A DNA stretch of 64,000 nucleotides from Agrobacterium cavarae (GCF_004310285.1 NZ_SISF01000031.1:61476-125475), one strand, 5' to 3'. Counted from the first letter of the stretch, positions 12,213 to 21,739 are shown. Numbers and translations: made by a program. Notes: generated by a model from the sequence alone, not told the origin.

Positions 12213-13250
12213 ATGCCGGAAGCAATCGTTCGAGAGGCGTTCCAGACGCAGGCGCAAGCGTGCGATGCGCTGGGGTCCCCCTTCACCGCCAGGCTCTGCC
12301 GGCTGCTCGCCGAAAAGCTGGATAGCGCGCAAGGCCCCGTTGCCCACGCCCTCCTCACATGGCCCGGCTCGCCCGGTCCCAGCGACGATTCCGTGCCGCT
12401 ACGGACCGCCGGTTCCCTGCATGCGCTGGTTCGCTTAAACCGTATTGCTCCGATGACGGAACTTCACGACGACCAGCTCTGGTCTGCCTGCCAGCAAGCC
12501 TTTCTGGAGCACGAAGCCTTCATCCTCGAACGGCTGAAGTCCCCGCCGCAAACCAACGAAGTCCGCCGCTCCGCCGCCCTCCTGCCCGGCCTCTTCATCG
12601 TCGCCGAGCGCACCGGCAAGCCGCTCATCCTCTCAGAGGTCGGCGCCAGCGCCGGCCTCAACCTCCAGCTCGACCGCTATCGCTACCGCCTTGGCGAAAC
12701 GCAGTGGGGAACGGACAGTCCCGTCTTCCTCTCGCCGGAATGGCGCGGCGAAGCGCCAGCCATCCCGCTGAGCTTCAGCGTCCTCGAACGCGCCGGCTGC
12801 GACCTCAACCCATTGAACCCGTCTTCCCCTGACGACCGCCTGCGCCAACTCTCCTACATCTGGGCAGACCAGACGGACCGCCTGGAGCGCACGCAAAATG
12901 CGCTCACCATCGCCGCCGACAATCACCTGCAGGTGGAAAAGGCAGACGCGATCGACTGGCTGGCAAGACGGCTCGAAACATCGAAGCCCGGCGCTACCCA
13001 TGTCATCTTCCACTCCGTCGCCTGGCAGTATTTTCCGGACAGCCTCAAGCAAAAGGGCGAAGCGCTGATCACTGAGGCCGGAAGCCGCGCCACCCCGGAC
13101 GCCCCGCTCGCCCGCCTCCAGATGGAAGGCGACGGCCAACCACGCGGTGCCGCGCTGACCCTGCAAATCTGGCCCACGGGTGAAAAACAGGAGATCGGCC
13201 GAGCGGATTTTCACGGGCGCTGGGTGGACTGGAAGGGCTGGGCGAATTGA
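12213..13250 (+). CDS. DUF2332 family protein
   Basis: A 345-residue cytoplasmic protein. The central SEVGASAGLNLQLDRYRY (about residues 142-159) is the glycine-rich signature of DUF2332 and looks like a nucleotide or SAM-binding loop, though the family function is not established. VIFHSVAWQYFP near 267 is also conserved in the family. No signal peptide or membrane segment is present. GGAGGGCACC precedes the ATG. Upstream lies a repeat module, downstream a 194-base gap before the permease. The family call is firm and the function unknown. Confidence 0.8.
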   Translation: MPEAIVREAFQTQAQACDALGSPFTARLCRLLAEKLDSAQGPVAHALLTWPGSPGPSDDSVPLRTAGSLHALVRLNRIAPMTELHDDQLWSACQQAFLEHEAFILERLKSPPQTNEVRRSAALLPGLFIVAERTGKPLILSEVGASAGLNLQLDRYRYRLGETQWGTDSPVFLSPEWRGEAPAIPLSFSVLERAGCDLNPLNPSSPDDRLRQLSYIWADQTDRLERTQNALTIAADNHLQVEKADAIDWLARRLETSKPGATHVIFHSVAWQYFPDSLKQKGEALITEAGSRATPDAPLARLQMEGDGQPRGAALTLQIWPTGEKQEIGRADFHGRWVDWKGWAN

Positions 13251-13444
13251 GCGCTCCGGTTGGCAGCAGATGGTGCGACCGAACCAAGCCGAGGTTCATC
13301 TTTTAGCTGCAACCCCGTGACGCAAGCCATCACGCTCTGCGCGGACAATGCCAGGCTTAAGCACCTGAACTCATTTGTTCTTCAGGCCGGGAACCCTCGC
13401 ACCATTCCTTGCGTTATCGCCATTATTGTTAGGGGGAATTCTAT

Positions 13445-14815
13445 ATGGCGCAAAACATTACGCAACCGGATGATGCAGGCGAGCAAAGCACTGAGCTTAA
13501 ACGCGTCATGGGGCCGGGGCTGCTTCTTCTGTTCATCGTCGGGGATATTCTCGGCACCGGCATCTACGCGCTGACCGGACAGGTCGCCGCGGAAGTGGGT
13601 GGCGTGGTCTGGCTACCCTTCCTCATCGCTTTTGCCGTGGCACTTCTGACCGCCTGCAGCTATCTCGAACTGGTGACGAAATATCCGCGTGCTGCGGGCG
13701 CTGCCCTTTATACCCACAAGGCCTTCGGCGTTCACTTCATCACTTTCCTCGTCGCCTTCACCGTCATGTCGTCGGGCGTGACCTCCGCTTCGACAGCCTC
13801 GCGCGCCTTTGCCGCCAATTTTGCCACCGTCACCGGCTTCGATTTCGGCGGCTTCGGCGTCACCGGCATCGCCATTGCCTTCATCGTTGCCGTCGCACTC
13901 ATCAATTTTCGTGGCGTCGGTGAAAGCGTGAAGATGAATGTGGTGCTGACGGTGGTGGAGTTGACCGGCCTGCTGTTGATCATCTGCATCGGCTTCTGGG
14001 CCATCGGCAACGGTCAGGGGGATGTGTCGCGCGCCTGGACCTTCCAGCCTGCGGGCGAGCACGGCGTCATCTGGTCGGTGGTGGCCGCCACCACACTTGC
14101 CTTCTTCGCCATGGTCGGTTTCGAGGATTCGGTCAACATGGCCGAAGAATGCAAGCAGCCCGCCCGCATCTTCCCAAAAGTGCTGCTCGGTGGCCTCGTG
14201 ATTACCGGCATCATCTATATTCTGGTCGCCATCTCCGCCATCACCCTCGTGCCCGCAGCCGAACTCGGCGAAGGCGAAACGCCGCTCTTGAAGGTGGTAC
14301 AGGCCGGCGCGCCAAACTTCCCGATCGGCATCTTCGCCGTCGTCACCATGTTTGCCGTCGCCAATTCGGCGCTGATCAACATGATGATGGCAAGCCGGCT
14401 GATCTATGGCATGAGCCGGGAAGGCGTGCTTCCGCCAGCCCTCGGCAAGGTCCATTCCGGCCGCCGCACGCCCTTTGTGGCGATCATCTTTACCTCGCTG
14501 ATCGCGGTTGGCCTCATCGCCTTTGCCGGCGGTGTTCCAGCGCTTGGCGGCACCACGGCACTGCTCCTGCTCGGCGTCTTCACCATCGTCAATGTCGCGG
14601 TGCTGGTGCTGCGCAAGGACAAGGTGGCGCACAAGCACTTCCGCACGCCAACCATCCTGCCGGTGCTCGGCGCCGTCAGCTGCTTCTTCCTCGTCGGCCC
14701 ATGGACGGGGCGCGATCCGGTGCAATATTCGATTGCGGGTGTCCTGCTCCTCATCGGCGTCATTCTCTGGGCAGCGACGGTGGGATTCATGCGGGCACAG
14801 GCGAAATCGGCATAG
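13445..14815 (+). CDS. APC-family amino acid permease
   Basis: Inner-membrane amino-acid/polyamine/organocation transporter of 456 residues with about twelve hydrophobic segments. The N-terminal GPGLLLLFIVGDILGTGIYA is the unwound first helix that binds substrate in this superfamily. A second conserved stretch, AFFAMVGFEDSVNMAEECKQP, lies near 220-240. The ATG at 13445 follows AGGGGGAATTC. The likely substrate is an amino acid, which cannot be specified further. A LysE exporter follows 76 bases downstream on the same strand. Confidence 0.9.
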   Translation: MAQNITQPDDAGEQSTELKRVMGPGLLLLFIVGDILGTGIYALTGQVAAEVGGVVWLPFLIAFAVALLTACSYLELVTKYPRAAGAALYTHKAFGVHFITFLVAFTVMSSGVTSASTASRAFAANFATVTGFDFGGFGVTGIAIAFIVAVALINFRGVGESVKMNVVLTVVELTGLLLIICIGFWAIGNGQGDVSRAWTFQPAGEHGVIWSVVAATTLAFFAMVGFEDSVNMAEECKQPARIFPKVLLGGLVITGIIYILVAISAITLVPAAELGEGETPLLKVVQAGAPNFPIGIFAVVTMFAVANSALINMMMASRLIYGMSREGVLPPALGKVHSGRRTPFVAIIFTSLIAVGLIAFAGGVPALGGTTALLLLGVFTIVNVAVLVLRKDKVAHKHFRTPTILPVLGAVSCFFLVGPWTGRDPVQYSIAGVLLLIGVILWAATVGFMRAQAKSA

Positions 14816-14891
14816 CGGCACAACGGCGCTTGCTATCTGCGTTGTCCATGATAGATCGGAATTCCGGCCTCATTTTCAAAAGGAAAATACC

Positions 14892-15524
14892 ATGCCGGAA
14901 TTCCCGACCCTCATGCTCTTTGCCACCGCAGCCCTGGTGCTGACGGCTACACCCGGTCCCGATATGCTGCTGATCGCCTCGCGCAGTGTCAGCCAGGGCC
15001 GGTCCGCAGGTTTTCTGACCTATTCCGGTATAGCCGCCGGGACCTATTGCCACGCGGCTGCCGCAGCCTTGGGCCTCTCGCAATTGTTTCTGACGGTACC
15101 GGTCGCCTACGAGATCGTCCGCTGGGCGGGCTGCGCCTATCTCTTGTATCTTGCCGTCAAAACCGTGCGCTCACAGGGCGCAGGCTTTTCACCCACAACC
15201 GGACTGAAACGGCTGTCCTCAAGACGGATTTTTCTGGAAGGTCTCGCCACCAACATCCTCAACCCGAAAATGGCGCTCTTCGTTCTGGCGCTCTTTCCGC
15301 AGTTCATCAATCCGGATGGCAATGCGCTCGTGCTCCAGATGGCGATCCTCGCCACCATCCTGAACGGCATCGGCTTTCTGGTGAATGGCACCGTGATCCT
15401 TCTTGGCAGCAACATCCGCCAGCGGCTTTCCGGAATCAGCCGCCTTCCCAAACTGCCGCAATATCTGCTGGCAAGCGTCTTTGCCGGGCTCGCCTGCCGT
15501 CTGGCGCTGGGATCAAGGCAGTAG
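14892..15524 (+). CDS. LysE/RhtB-family amino acid exporter
   Basis: A 210-residue membrane protein with six predicted helices. The N-terminal ATPGPDMLLIASRSVSQGR (about residues 19-37) is the family signature, and NILNPKMALFVLALFPQFI lies near 117-135. The ATG at 14892 was chosen because it gives the standard family length and N terminus; longer in-frame extensions lie over the permease gene. AAAAGGAAAATACC precedes it. It probably exports an amino acid or homoserine-type metabolite. The preceding permease suggests, but does not prove, a related substrate. Confidence 0.9.
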   Translation: MPEFPTLMLFATAALVLTATPGPDMLLIASRSVSQGRSAGFLTYSGIAAGTYCHAAAAALGLSQLFLTVPVAYEIVRWAGCAYLLYLAVKTVRSQGAGFSPTTGLKRLSSRRIFLEGLATNILNPKMALFVLALFPQFINPDGNALVLQMAILATILNGIGFLVNGTVILLGSNIRQRLSGISRLPKLPQYLLASVFAGLACRLALGSRQ

Positions 15525-15575
15525 GAAAAACGGGAAAGGGATGCTCGTCAGGATCACGGGCAAAACTCAACCTGC

Positions 15576-15620
15576 GTCATCCTCGGGCTCGACCCGAGGA
15601 TCCATCTTTTCAACGGCTGA
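15576..15620. repeat. CCTCGGG...CCCGAGG dispersed repeat
   Basis: CGTCATCCTCGGGCTCGACC continues into CCGAGGATCCATCTTTTCAACGG-type sequence; the core palindrome is CCTCGGG-CTCGA-CCCGAGG at 15581-15599. Copies occur at 23059-23147, 52620-52670 and 63179-63220. It lies between the convergent lysE-like gene and soxG. A small GCGCCT/AGGCGC hairpin at 15623-15643 follows. Confidence 0.75.
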
Positions 15621-15646
15621 GGGCGCCTGAGTGACTTAGGCGCGCC

Positions 15647-16195
15647 TCAAGCGTCCCGCGAACCCTCGTCCAGCAAACCGAACACATAGTCTGCAAAGGA
15701 GCGCCAGCACTCCACGCGGAAGGTGTCATCCGCCACGCGCAGCAGCACCACTTCCGCCTTGCCGAAGACCGTGCGGGTGCAGGCGCCGACCGGGAAGGCG
15801 GCAAGCGACAGGTCCTGCGGGCAGCCGGCATTGATCGTCGTTTCGGCCCCGGGGCCGGAGACGATGATGGCGAGGTTGCGGTGGGAGACGTCGGTGGCGG
15901 AAAACAGTCCGGTTGTGCCGGAAAGTGCTGCCATCAGGTCGGCTTCGCCCTGGTCGATGACCAGCCACTCATCCGGGCCGATCCACAAGGCCGAGCGCAG
16001 TCCCGATGTCGCAGAGGTTTTCGGGCGTGTCGGCAGGGCAAGTTCAAGCGCCTGAGACACCGCCTCGATTGCCTCTGGCCGCGCGCGCAGCACCAGCCGG
16101 TAGGCCGGTGCCGCAGGCTTGATGGAGGTGCCGGCGGAGCCGCCATGCACGCCGTCGAGAACGAATGTACGCTTTGCTGTCGCCAAATCAGCCAT
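15647..16195 (-). CDS. soxG: Sarcosine oxidase gamma subunit
   Basis: The gamma subunit of heterotetrameric sarcosine oxidase, a 182-residue protein related to the folate-binding GcvT fold. The C-terminal half contains FSATDVSHRNLAIIVSGPGA and the CPQDLSLAAFPVGACTRTVF stretch typical of SoxG. It starts inside the end of soxA (8-base overlap) and closes the operon. It has no cofactor motif of its own and likely stabilises the complex. The identification rests on sequence pattern together with operon position. Confidence 0.92.
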   Translation of the reverse strand: MADLATAKRTFVLDGVHGGSAGTSIKPAAPAYRLVLRARPEAIEAVSQALELALPTRPKTSATSGLRSALWIGPDEWLVIDQGEADLMAALSGTTGLFSATDVSHRNLAIIVSGPGAETTINAGCPQDLSLAAFPVGACTRTVFGKAEVVLLRVADDTFRVECWRSFADYVFGLLDEGSRDA

Positions 16196-19148
16196 TGATC
16201 CGGCCTCCTTCCTTGTCGAAGAACACCATGTCCGTCACCTCGACTGCAATCGTCTTGTCGGCAAGCGGAATGTAGAGGGTCTCACCCATCCGCGCCCGGC
16301 CATCGGCCACCAGACCGAAGGCGATGGAGCGGCCGAGATTTTCGGACCAGTAGGACGACGTGACGTGACCGAGCATCGTCATCGGCTTTGGTGAATTCGG
16401 ATCGACGACGATCTGGCCGCCCTCTTCCGGCACATCATGCGCGTTCTTCGGCAACAGACCGACGAGCTGCTTGCGGCCGCTGCGGGTCAGATCCGGGCGC
16501 TGCAGACCGCGAATACCGACGAAGTCCGTCTTCTTCTTGGAGACGGCCCAGCCAAGGCCGGCATCGTCGGGCGTCACCGTGCCGTCGGTATCCTGGCCGA
16601 CGATGATGTAGCCCTTTTCGGCGCGCAGCACGTGCATCGTCTCGGTGCCGTAGAGGCAGCCGCCGACAGCTTTCGCCCGCTCGGCAATGGCCTGCCACAC
16701 GGCCGGGCCGTAATCGGCGGGCACGTTGACTTCGAAGCCGAGTTCGCCGGTAAACGACACGCGGAAAAGACGCGTCGGCACACCGCAGATCTTGCCCTCG
16801 GCCACCGCCATATGCGGGAAGGCTTCCGGCGACAGATCGATACCTTCCACCAGCGGCGCAATCACCTCGCGCGCTTTCGGTCCCTGCACCGCGATCACCG
16901 CCCATTGTTCGGTGGCGGAGGTCAGCCAGACGTTGAGATGCGGGAATTCCGTCTGCAGATAGTCTTCCATGTGGTGCAGCACGCGCGGCGCGCCGCCCGT
17001 CGTCGTCGTCACATGGAAGCGATCTTCCGCCATACGACCGACAACGCCGTCATCATAAACGAAGCCGTCTTCGCGGGTCATGATGCCATAGCGGCAGCGA
17101 CCGGGCTTCAGCGTATCCCAGGCATTGGTGTAGAGCAGGTTGAGGAACTTCGCCGCATCCGGGCCGACAACCTCGATCTTGCCGAGCGTGGAGGCATCGA
17201 AGACGCCGACGCTTTCGCGCACCGTCTTGCACTCGCGGTTGACGGCCTCATGCATGTCTTCGCCCGCACGCGGATAATACCAGGCGCGCTTCCAGTTGCC
17301 GACATCCTCGAAGGCCGCACCTTCTGCCTCTTCCAAGGCATGCATCGGCGTCTTGCGGGCCGGGTCGAACAGCTTGCCACGCGAATGGCCAACCAGCGTA
17401 CCGAAAGTCACCGGCGTGTAAGGCGCGCGGAAGGTGGTGAGACCGACCTTCGGCAGATCGCGCCCAAGGGCTTCGGATGCAATGGCAAGACCATGCATGT
17501 TGGACATCTTGCCCTGGTCGGACGCCATGCCGTTGGTGGTGAAGCGCTTGATGTGCTCGATGGAGTGCATGCCTTCGCGCACCGCAAGGCGGATATCCTT
17601 GGCGCAGACATCGTGCTGGAAGTCGATGAACGCCTTGACGCTGTGGTCGGCACCCGCACCTTCGGCAGCGCCGATCATGCCGCCGGTCCAGGTGTTGGCA
17701 TTGCTGCCGGAAACGGCAACTTCGCCGCCCCCAGCCGCCGCCGCTTCGGAAAGCAGCGCGGAGAGATCGTCGGTGCCGTTGCAGGCGCCGATCGAAACGC
17801 AGTCCTGCACGTGCACGTCGGGCAGGAAGCGCTGGTTCGGCGCATCATATTTCAGCTTGCCGCGAGACTGCGAGAAGAGATGCACCGATGGCGTCCAGCC
17901 GGCCGAGACGATCAGCGCATCGATCGCAATCTTGCGCTTGCCCGAACCGCCATTGCGGCCAGCGGTCATGGAGGTGACGCGAAGACGGCCCGCGGTATCG
18001 TAAACGCTGTGGCCAGCCAGAACCTCGATGCCAAGCGCGCGTGCCTCGTCCAGAAGCTTCGCGCTCGGGTTGGGACGGCAATCGACGATCGCCGCGATCT
18101 TCACACCGGCGCGCTTCAGGTCGAAAGCCGCCTCGTAGGCGCTGTCATGGGCGGTATAGACACCGACATTGTGGCCGACAGCCACGCCATACTGGTTGAG
18201 ATAGGTGCGTGCAGCGGACGCCAGCATGATGCCGGGGCGGTCGTTATTGGCAAAGACCATGTGGCGCTCGATAGCGCCGGTCGCCATCACCACCTTCTTG
18301 GCGCGCACCTGCCACAGGCGCTCGCGCGGCTCATGCAGCGCCGGGCTTGCCAGGTGGTCGGTGACGCGCTCGGCCAGGCCGATGAAGTTGTGGTTGTAGT
18401 AACCGAAGACGGTGGTGCGGGTCAGCACTTCCACATTCGGCATGGCCTTCAGCTCGGCCAGCACAGACTGCGCCCAGTCATAGCCGTTCTTGCCGTCGAT
18501 CACGGTGGCGCTTTCAAAGCGCAGCGCACCGCCAACCGTCGGGTTCTCATCCACCAGCATGACCTTGGCGCCGGTCTTGGCCGAGGAAAGCGCCGCCGTC
18601 AGACCGGCAGCACCGCCACCGGCCACCAGCACGTCGCAATGGGCAAAGCGACTGGCATATTGATCGGTATCGCCCTCTCTCGGCGCGCTGCCGAGACCGG
18701 CGGCACGGCGGATGATCGGCTCATAGAGCTTGTGCCATGCCGCCTTCGGCCACATGAAGGTCTTGTAGTAGAAGCCCGCCGCAAAGAAGGGCGAGAAGAA
18801 ATCGTTGATCGCGCCGACATCGAAGGACAGCGACGGATAGCGGTTCTGCGACGAGACGATCGCACCATCGAAGACTTCCTGCACCGTGGCGCGCACGTTC
18901 GGCTGGCGGCGGGATGCATCGCGCGACACATCGATCAGCGCATTCGGCTCTTCCGGACCGGCAGACAGAAAGCCGCGCGGACGGTGATATTTGAACGAGC
19001 GGCCGATCAGGTGAACGCCGTTTGCCAGCAGTGCGGAAGCAACGGTGTCACCCTGAAGCGCGGTGTAGCTCTTGCCGTCGAAGTTGAAGCGGGCGGTGCG
19101 GGCGGGCGTCAGGCGGCCGGCACCCTTGATACGGTAAGCGCCACTCAT
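16188..19148 (-). CDS. soxA: Sarcosine oxidase alpha subunit
   Basis: The large subunit (986 residues) of the enzyme that demethylates sarcosine to glycine, giving hydrogen peroxide and 5,10-methylene-tetrahydrofolate. The N-terminal segment up to about residue 110 has the ferredoxin-like fold remnant with SFKYHRPRGFLSAGPEEPN. A dinucleotide-binding domain begins at VAGGGAAGLTAALSSAKTG near 175. The C-terminal 380 residues are a GcvT-like folate domain, with FTGELGFEVNVPADYGPAVW near 800. The length is typical. The gene overlaps soxD upstream by four bases and soxG downstream by eight, so all are translationally coupled. Confidence 0.96.
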   Translation of the reverse strand: MSGAYRIKGAGRLTPARTARFNFDGKSYTALQGDTVASALLANGVHLIGRSFKYHRPRGFLSAGPEEPNALIDVSRDASRRQPNVRATVQEVFDGAIVSSQNRYPSLSFDVGAINDFFSPFFAAGFYYKTFMWPKAAWHKLYEPIIRRAAGLGSAPREGDTDQYASRFAHCDVLVAGGGAAGLTAALSSAKTGAKVMLVDENPTVGGALRFESATVIDGKNGYDWAQSVLAELKAMPNVEVLTRTTVFGYYNHNFIGLAERVTDHLASPALHEPRERLWQVRAKKVVMATGAIERHMVFANNDRPGIMLASAARTYLNQYGVAVGHNVGVYTAHDSAYEAAFDLKRAGVKIAAIVDCRPNPSAKLLDEARALGIEVLAGHSVYDTAGRLRVTSMTAGRNGGSGKRKIAIDALIVSAGWTPSVHLFSQSRGKLKYDAPNQRFLPDVHVQDCVSIGACNGTDDLSALLSEAAAAGGGEVAVSGSNANTWTGGMIGAAEGAGADHSVKAFIDFQHDVCAKDIRLAVREGMHSIEHIKRFTTNGMASDQGKMSNMHGLAIASEALGRDLPKVGLTTFRAPYTPVTFGTLVGHSRGKLFDPARKTPMHALEEAEGAAFEDVGNWKRAWYYPRAGEDMHEAVNRECKTVRESVGVFDASTLGKIEVVGPDAAKFLNLLYTNAWDTLKPGRCRYGIMTREDGFVYDDGVVGRMAEDRFHVTTTTGGAPRVLHHMEDYLQTEFPHLNVWLTSATEQWAVIAVQGPKAREVIAPLVEGIDLSPEAFPHMAVAEGKICGVPTRLFRVSFTGELGFEVNVPADYGPAVWQAIAERAKAVGGCLYGTETMHVLRAEKGYIIVGQDTDGTVTPDDAGLGWAVSKKKTDFVGIRGLQRPDLTRSGRKQLVGLLPKNAHDVPEEGGQIVVDPNSPKPMTMLGHVTSSYWSENLGRSIAFGLVADGRARMGETLYIPLADKTIAVEVTDMVFFDKEGGRING

Positions 19149-19459
19149 CGGGCTGCTCCTTCGCTGGAGGAGAGAAGCGAAGCCTCATCCGGCTTCGGCT
19201 CGCCCGCCTTGTATGTCAGGTAAAACTTGTCGGTCACGGAATGGCGCGCCGCGTTGAAGAAGCGGCCGCAGCCATGGATATGGCGCCAGCGCTCATAGAC
19301 CATGCCCTTGTCGTTATCGCGCATGAAGAAATATTCGGAAAACTCCTCGTCGGAGATCCCGGCAATGTTTTCAGGGCGGGCAATATGCGCCTCGCCAGCC
19401 CAGCGGAACTCCAGCTCGGAGCGTTCTTCTTCGCAATATGGACAACGGATCAGCAGCAT
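19145..19459 (-). CDS. soxD: Sarcosine oxidase delta subunit
   Basis: A 104-residue zinc-binding subunit. CPYC at residues 6-9 and the pair H59 and C63 within RHIHGCGRFFN are the expected zinc ligands of SoxD. EYFFMRDNDKG near 41-51 is also conserved in the family. The gene overlaps soxA by four bases and begins nine bases after the stop of the small secreted protein gene upstream. The identification is secure. Confidence 0.95.
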   Translation of the reverse strand: MLLIRCPYCEEERSELEFRWAGEAHIARPENIAGISDEEFSEYFFMRDNDKGMVYERWRHIHGCGRFFNAARHSVTDKFYLTYKAGEPKPDEASLLSSSEGAAR

Positions 19460-19468
19460 GATGTTCCC

Positions 19469-19870
19469 TCAAAGAGAGCTTTCCGGAATCACCGTTCCGG
19501 CGGGTTGGTCACACAGGCGCTTTCCCATGGTGATGTAGGGGGAGAGCCTGTTCGTCAGATCTTCAAAATTCGCATAGGGCCGAAACGCGTTGCCGCGCCC
19601 GATATTGACCATCGCCATCGACATCAGATTGCTGTCGAGGGCAACGGGATATTCATTCTCGCCATACGCACCCTTCGGCACGAAATAGACGAGCTTCTGG
19701 CCAAGGCTTGGAGCGCACATCAGGAAGCCCTCTTCTGCCAGAAACGGCCAGTTGTCCTCTCCTTGCACCTTGCGGATGGCCTGCACTCGAAAATCGCCAG
19801 CCTCGGGAACGACCGGACCGGCCTCGGCCGCAGAGGCCATACACATAGCTGCAAGGAGAGCAGCCGGCAT
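19469..19870 (-). CDS. Small secreted protein inside the sox operon
   Basis: A 133-residue ORF whose ATG at 19870 comes two bases after the soxB stop codon and whose stop lies nine bases before soxD. The N terminus MPAALLAAMCMASAAEAGPV reads as a short signal peptide with cleavage after AEA, so the product is probably periplasmic. The mature part has two cysteines (M-C-A near 52 and L-C-D near 120) and no motif I recognise. A longer in-frame ORF extends back through soxB but is a shadow. soxB and soxD are normally adjacent, so this is an insertion into a conserved order. Its function is unknown. Confidence 0.7.
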   Translation of the reverse strand: MPAALLAAMCMASAAEAGPVVPEAGDFRVQAIRKVQGEDNWPFLAEEGFLMCAPSLGQKLVYFVPKGAYGENEYPVALDSNLMSMAMVNIGRGNAFRPYANFEDLTNRLSPYITMGKRLCDQPAGTVIPESSL

Positions 19871-19872
19871 CT

Positions 19873-21126
19873 TCAATGGGCAACCGCCGCGGCTGCCGCC
19901 TCGTCGATCAACCGTCCGGTGCGGAACCGGTCGAGGTTCAGCCCCGCCGCCAGCCGGTGCGGCTCGCCGCGCGCAATCAGATGCGCGAAGAGATGCGCAG
20001 AGCCTGGCGTGGCCTTGAAGCCGCCCGTGCCCCAGCCGCAATTGACGAAGAGGTTTGGAACCGGCGTCACGCTCTGGATCGCCGAACGATCCGGTGTGTT
20101 GTCGGTAATCCCGCCCCACTGGCGCATCATCTTCACACGACGGAAGATCGGGAAGAGTTCGCAGATGGCGTCCAGCGTATGGGTGATGATCTGCAAGCCG
20201 CCGGTCTGCGAATAGGAATTGTACTGGTCGGTACCGGCACCGATGACCAGCTCGCCCTTGTCGGACTGCGAGATATAGGCATGCACGGTGTTGGACATCA
20301 CCACGCAGGGGAAGATGGGTTTCAGCGGCTCGGAGACCAGCGCCTGCAACGGGTTGGAAGCAAGCGGCACGCGCACATCGGCCATTTTCATAATGACGGA
20401 GGAATGACCGGCCGCCGATACGCCGATCTTCTTGGCACCAATGAAGCCACGATTGGTTTCCACACCCGTGACCGCGCCATCCGGACCACGACGGATCGCG
20501 GTGACTTCGCAGTTCTGGATGATGTGGACGCCGCGATCGGACGCCGCACGGGCATAGCCCCAGGCGACCGCATCGTGACGGGCCGTACCACCGCGACGCT
20601 GCAAGGCAGCACCATTGATGGCATAGCGGGCGTTCGCAGAAATATCGAGCGGCGGACAGTAGGCCTTGGCCTGCTCTGGCGTCAGCCATTCATTGTCAAT
20701 GCCATAGAGGCGGTTGGCATTGATATGGCGCTTGAAGGACTGCTGGTCATGCACATTGTGCGACAGCATCATCACGCCGCGTGCCGAATACATGACGTTG
20801 TAGTTCAGATCCTGGCTCAAGCCTTCCCACAATTTGAGGGAATGCTCGTACATATCCATGCTCTCTTCATAGAGATAGTTCGAGCGGATGATGGTGGTGT
20901 TGCGGCCGGTATTGCCGCCGCCGAGCCAGCCCTTTTCCAGAACGGCGATGTTGGTGATGCCATGTTCTTTGGCCAGATAATAAGCGGCACCGAGACCGTG
21001 GCCGCCGCCGCCAATGATGATGACGTCATATTCCTTGCGCGGCTCGGGAGACGCCCATTGGGCATCCCACCCCTTGTGGGCCCGCATTGCCTCGCGAGCC
21101 ACGGCAAAAACAGAAAATTTGCGCAT
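19873..21126 (-). CDS. soxB: Sarcosine oxidase beta subunit
   Basis: The flavin subunit that binds FAD and covalent FMN and carries out sarcosine oxidation. The start at 21126 gives 417 residues and the family N terminus MRKFSVFAVAREAMRAHKGW, with GGGAG upstream; an in-frame start eight codons earlier is less likely. The FAD motif IIIGGGGHGLGAAYYLAKEH lies near 34-53 and GGGNTGRNTTIIRSNYL near 65-81. It is the first gene of the operon, and its promoter must lie in the 307-base gap facing rpsU. Confidence 0.95.
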   Translation of the reverse strand: MRKFSVFAVAREAMRAHKGWDAQWASPEPRKEYDVIIIGGGGHGLGAAYYLAKEHGITNIAVLEKGWLGGGNTGRNTTIIRSNYLYEESMDMYEHSLKLWEGLSQDLNYNVMYSARGVMMLSHNVHDQQSFKRHINANRLYGIDNEWLTPEQAKAYCPPLDISANARYAINGAALQRRGGTARHDAVAWGYARAASDRGVHIIQNCEVTAIRRGPDGAVTGVETNRGFIGAKKIGVSAAGHSSVIMKMADVRVPLASNPLQALVSEPLKPIFPCVVMSNTVHAYISQSDKGELVIGAGTDQYNSYSQTGGLQIITHTLDAICELFPIFRRVKMMRQWGGITDNTPDRSAIQSVTPVPNLFVNCGWGTGGFKATPGSAHLFAHLIARGEPHRLAAGLNLDRFRTGRLIDEAAAAAVAH

Positions 21127-21433
21127 TCGCAAGCAACTCCCTGAAGACACGCTGGATTATTCCGGCTGAGACCTATGAATGGCAAATATGCGCAGTGTTC
21201 AGTGTTCATTTTGCGACGCCGCGACATGATTGTTTTGACATGCGTCATAACTTTCTCGGCACCCCTTGTATTTTCACCGAGAGACACAGTTAACGGCTGG
21301 ACTTCAAGGAAACGATCTGATATTGCACCACACCAATCGCGCGGCCAACCCGGCCACACGAACGCTTTTTTGTTTGCCTGCGAATGCCTTTATTCGCATG
21401 GCAAGATAACCAACCTAAAGGAACGGGATTCAC
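21127..21433. promoter_or_regulatory. Divergent intergenic region soxB / rpsU
   Basis: This gap must hold the promoters of the sox operon (left) and rpsU (right). An inverted repeat TGACATGCGTCA sits at 21236-21247, about 110 bases ahead of soxB, and could be an operator. A hairpin TGCGAAT/ATTCGCA at 21379-21398 stands directly upstream of the rpsU ribosome-binding site (AAAGGAACGGG). I see no ORF here with good support. Confidence 0.4.
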
Positions 21434-21664
21434 GTGCAGGTACTAGTCCGCGATAACAACGTTGATCAGGCGCTTCGCGCTCTCAAGAAGAAAATGCAGC
21501 GCGAAGGTATCTTCCGCGAAATGAAGATGCGTGATTATTACGAGAAGCCTTCGCAGAAGCGCGCTCGCGAAAAGGCTGAAGCCGTTCGCCGCGTTCGCAA
21601 GCTTGCTCGCAAGCGCATGCAGCGCGAAGGTCTGATTGCTGCTCCACGTGCTGCGAGCCGCTAA
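21434..21664 (+). CDS. rpsU: 30S ribosomal protein S21
   Basis: S21 is a small basic protein of the 30S platform that helps translation initiation. The 76 residues begin [20 protein letters not shown], the exact family N terminus, from a GTG start at 21434 preceded by AAAGGAACGGG. The C-terminal extension [20 protein letters not shown] is typical of alphaproteobacterial S21. It appears monocistronic. A weak CGTC-TTTT-GACG hairpin followed by five T at 21671-21689 may terminate it. Confidence 0.96.
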   Translation: MQVLVRDNNVDQALRALKKKMQREGIFREMKMRDYYEKPSQKRAREKAEAVRRVRKLARKRMQREGLIAAPRAASR

Positions 21665-21739
21665 TAGGCCGTCTTTTCGACGTTTTTGAATGCTTATGGG
21701 GCGGGGGCGATTATTTCGCCGCCGCTCTTTGAGTTTTAC

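Noticed and set aside
16437..19223. A 928-codon plus-strand ORF opposite soxA
   Set aside because: It mirrors soxA, has no domain pattern and is explained by GC-rich codon bias.
19871..20689. N-terminal extension of the secreted sox-operon protein through soxB
   Set aside because: It overlaps soxB out of frame; the signal peptide starts at 19870.
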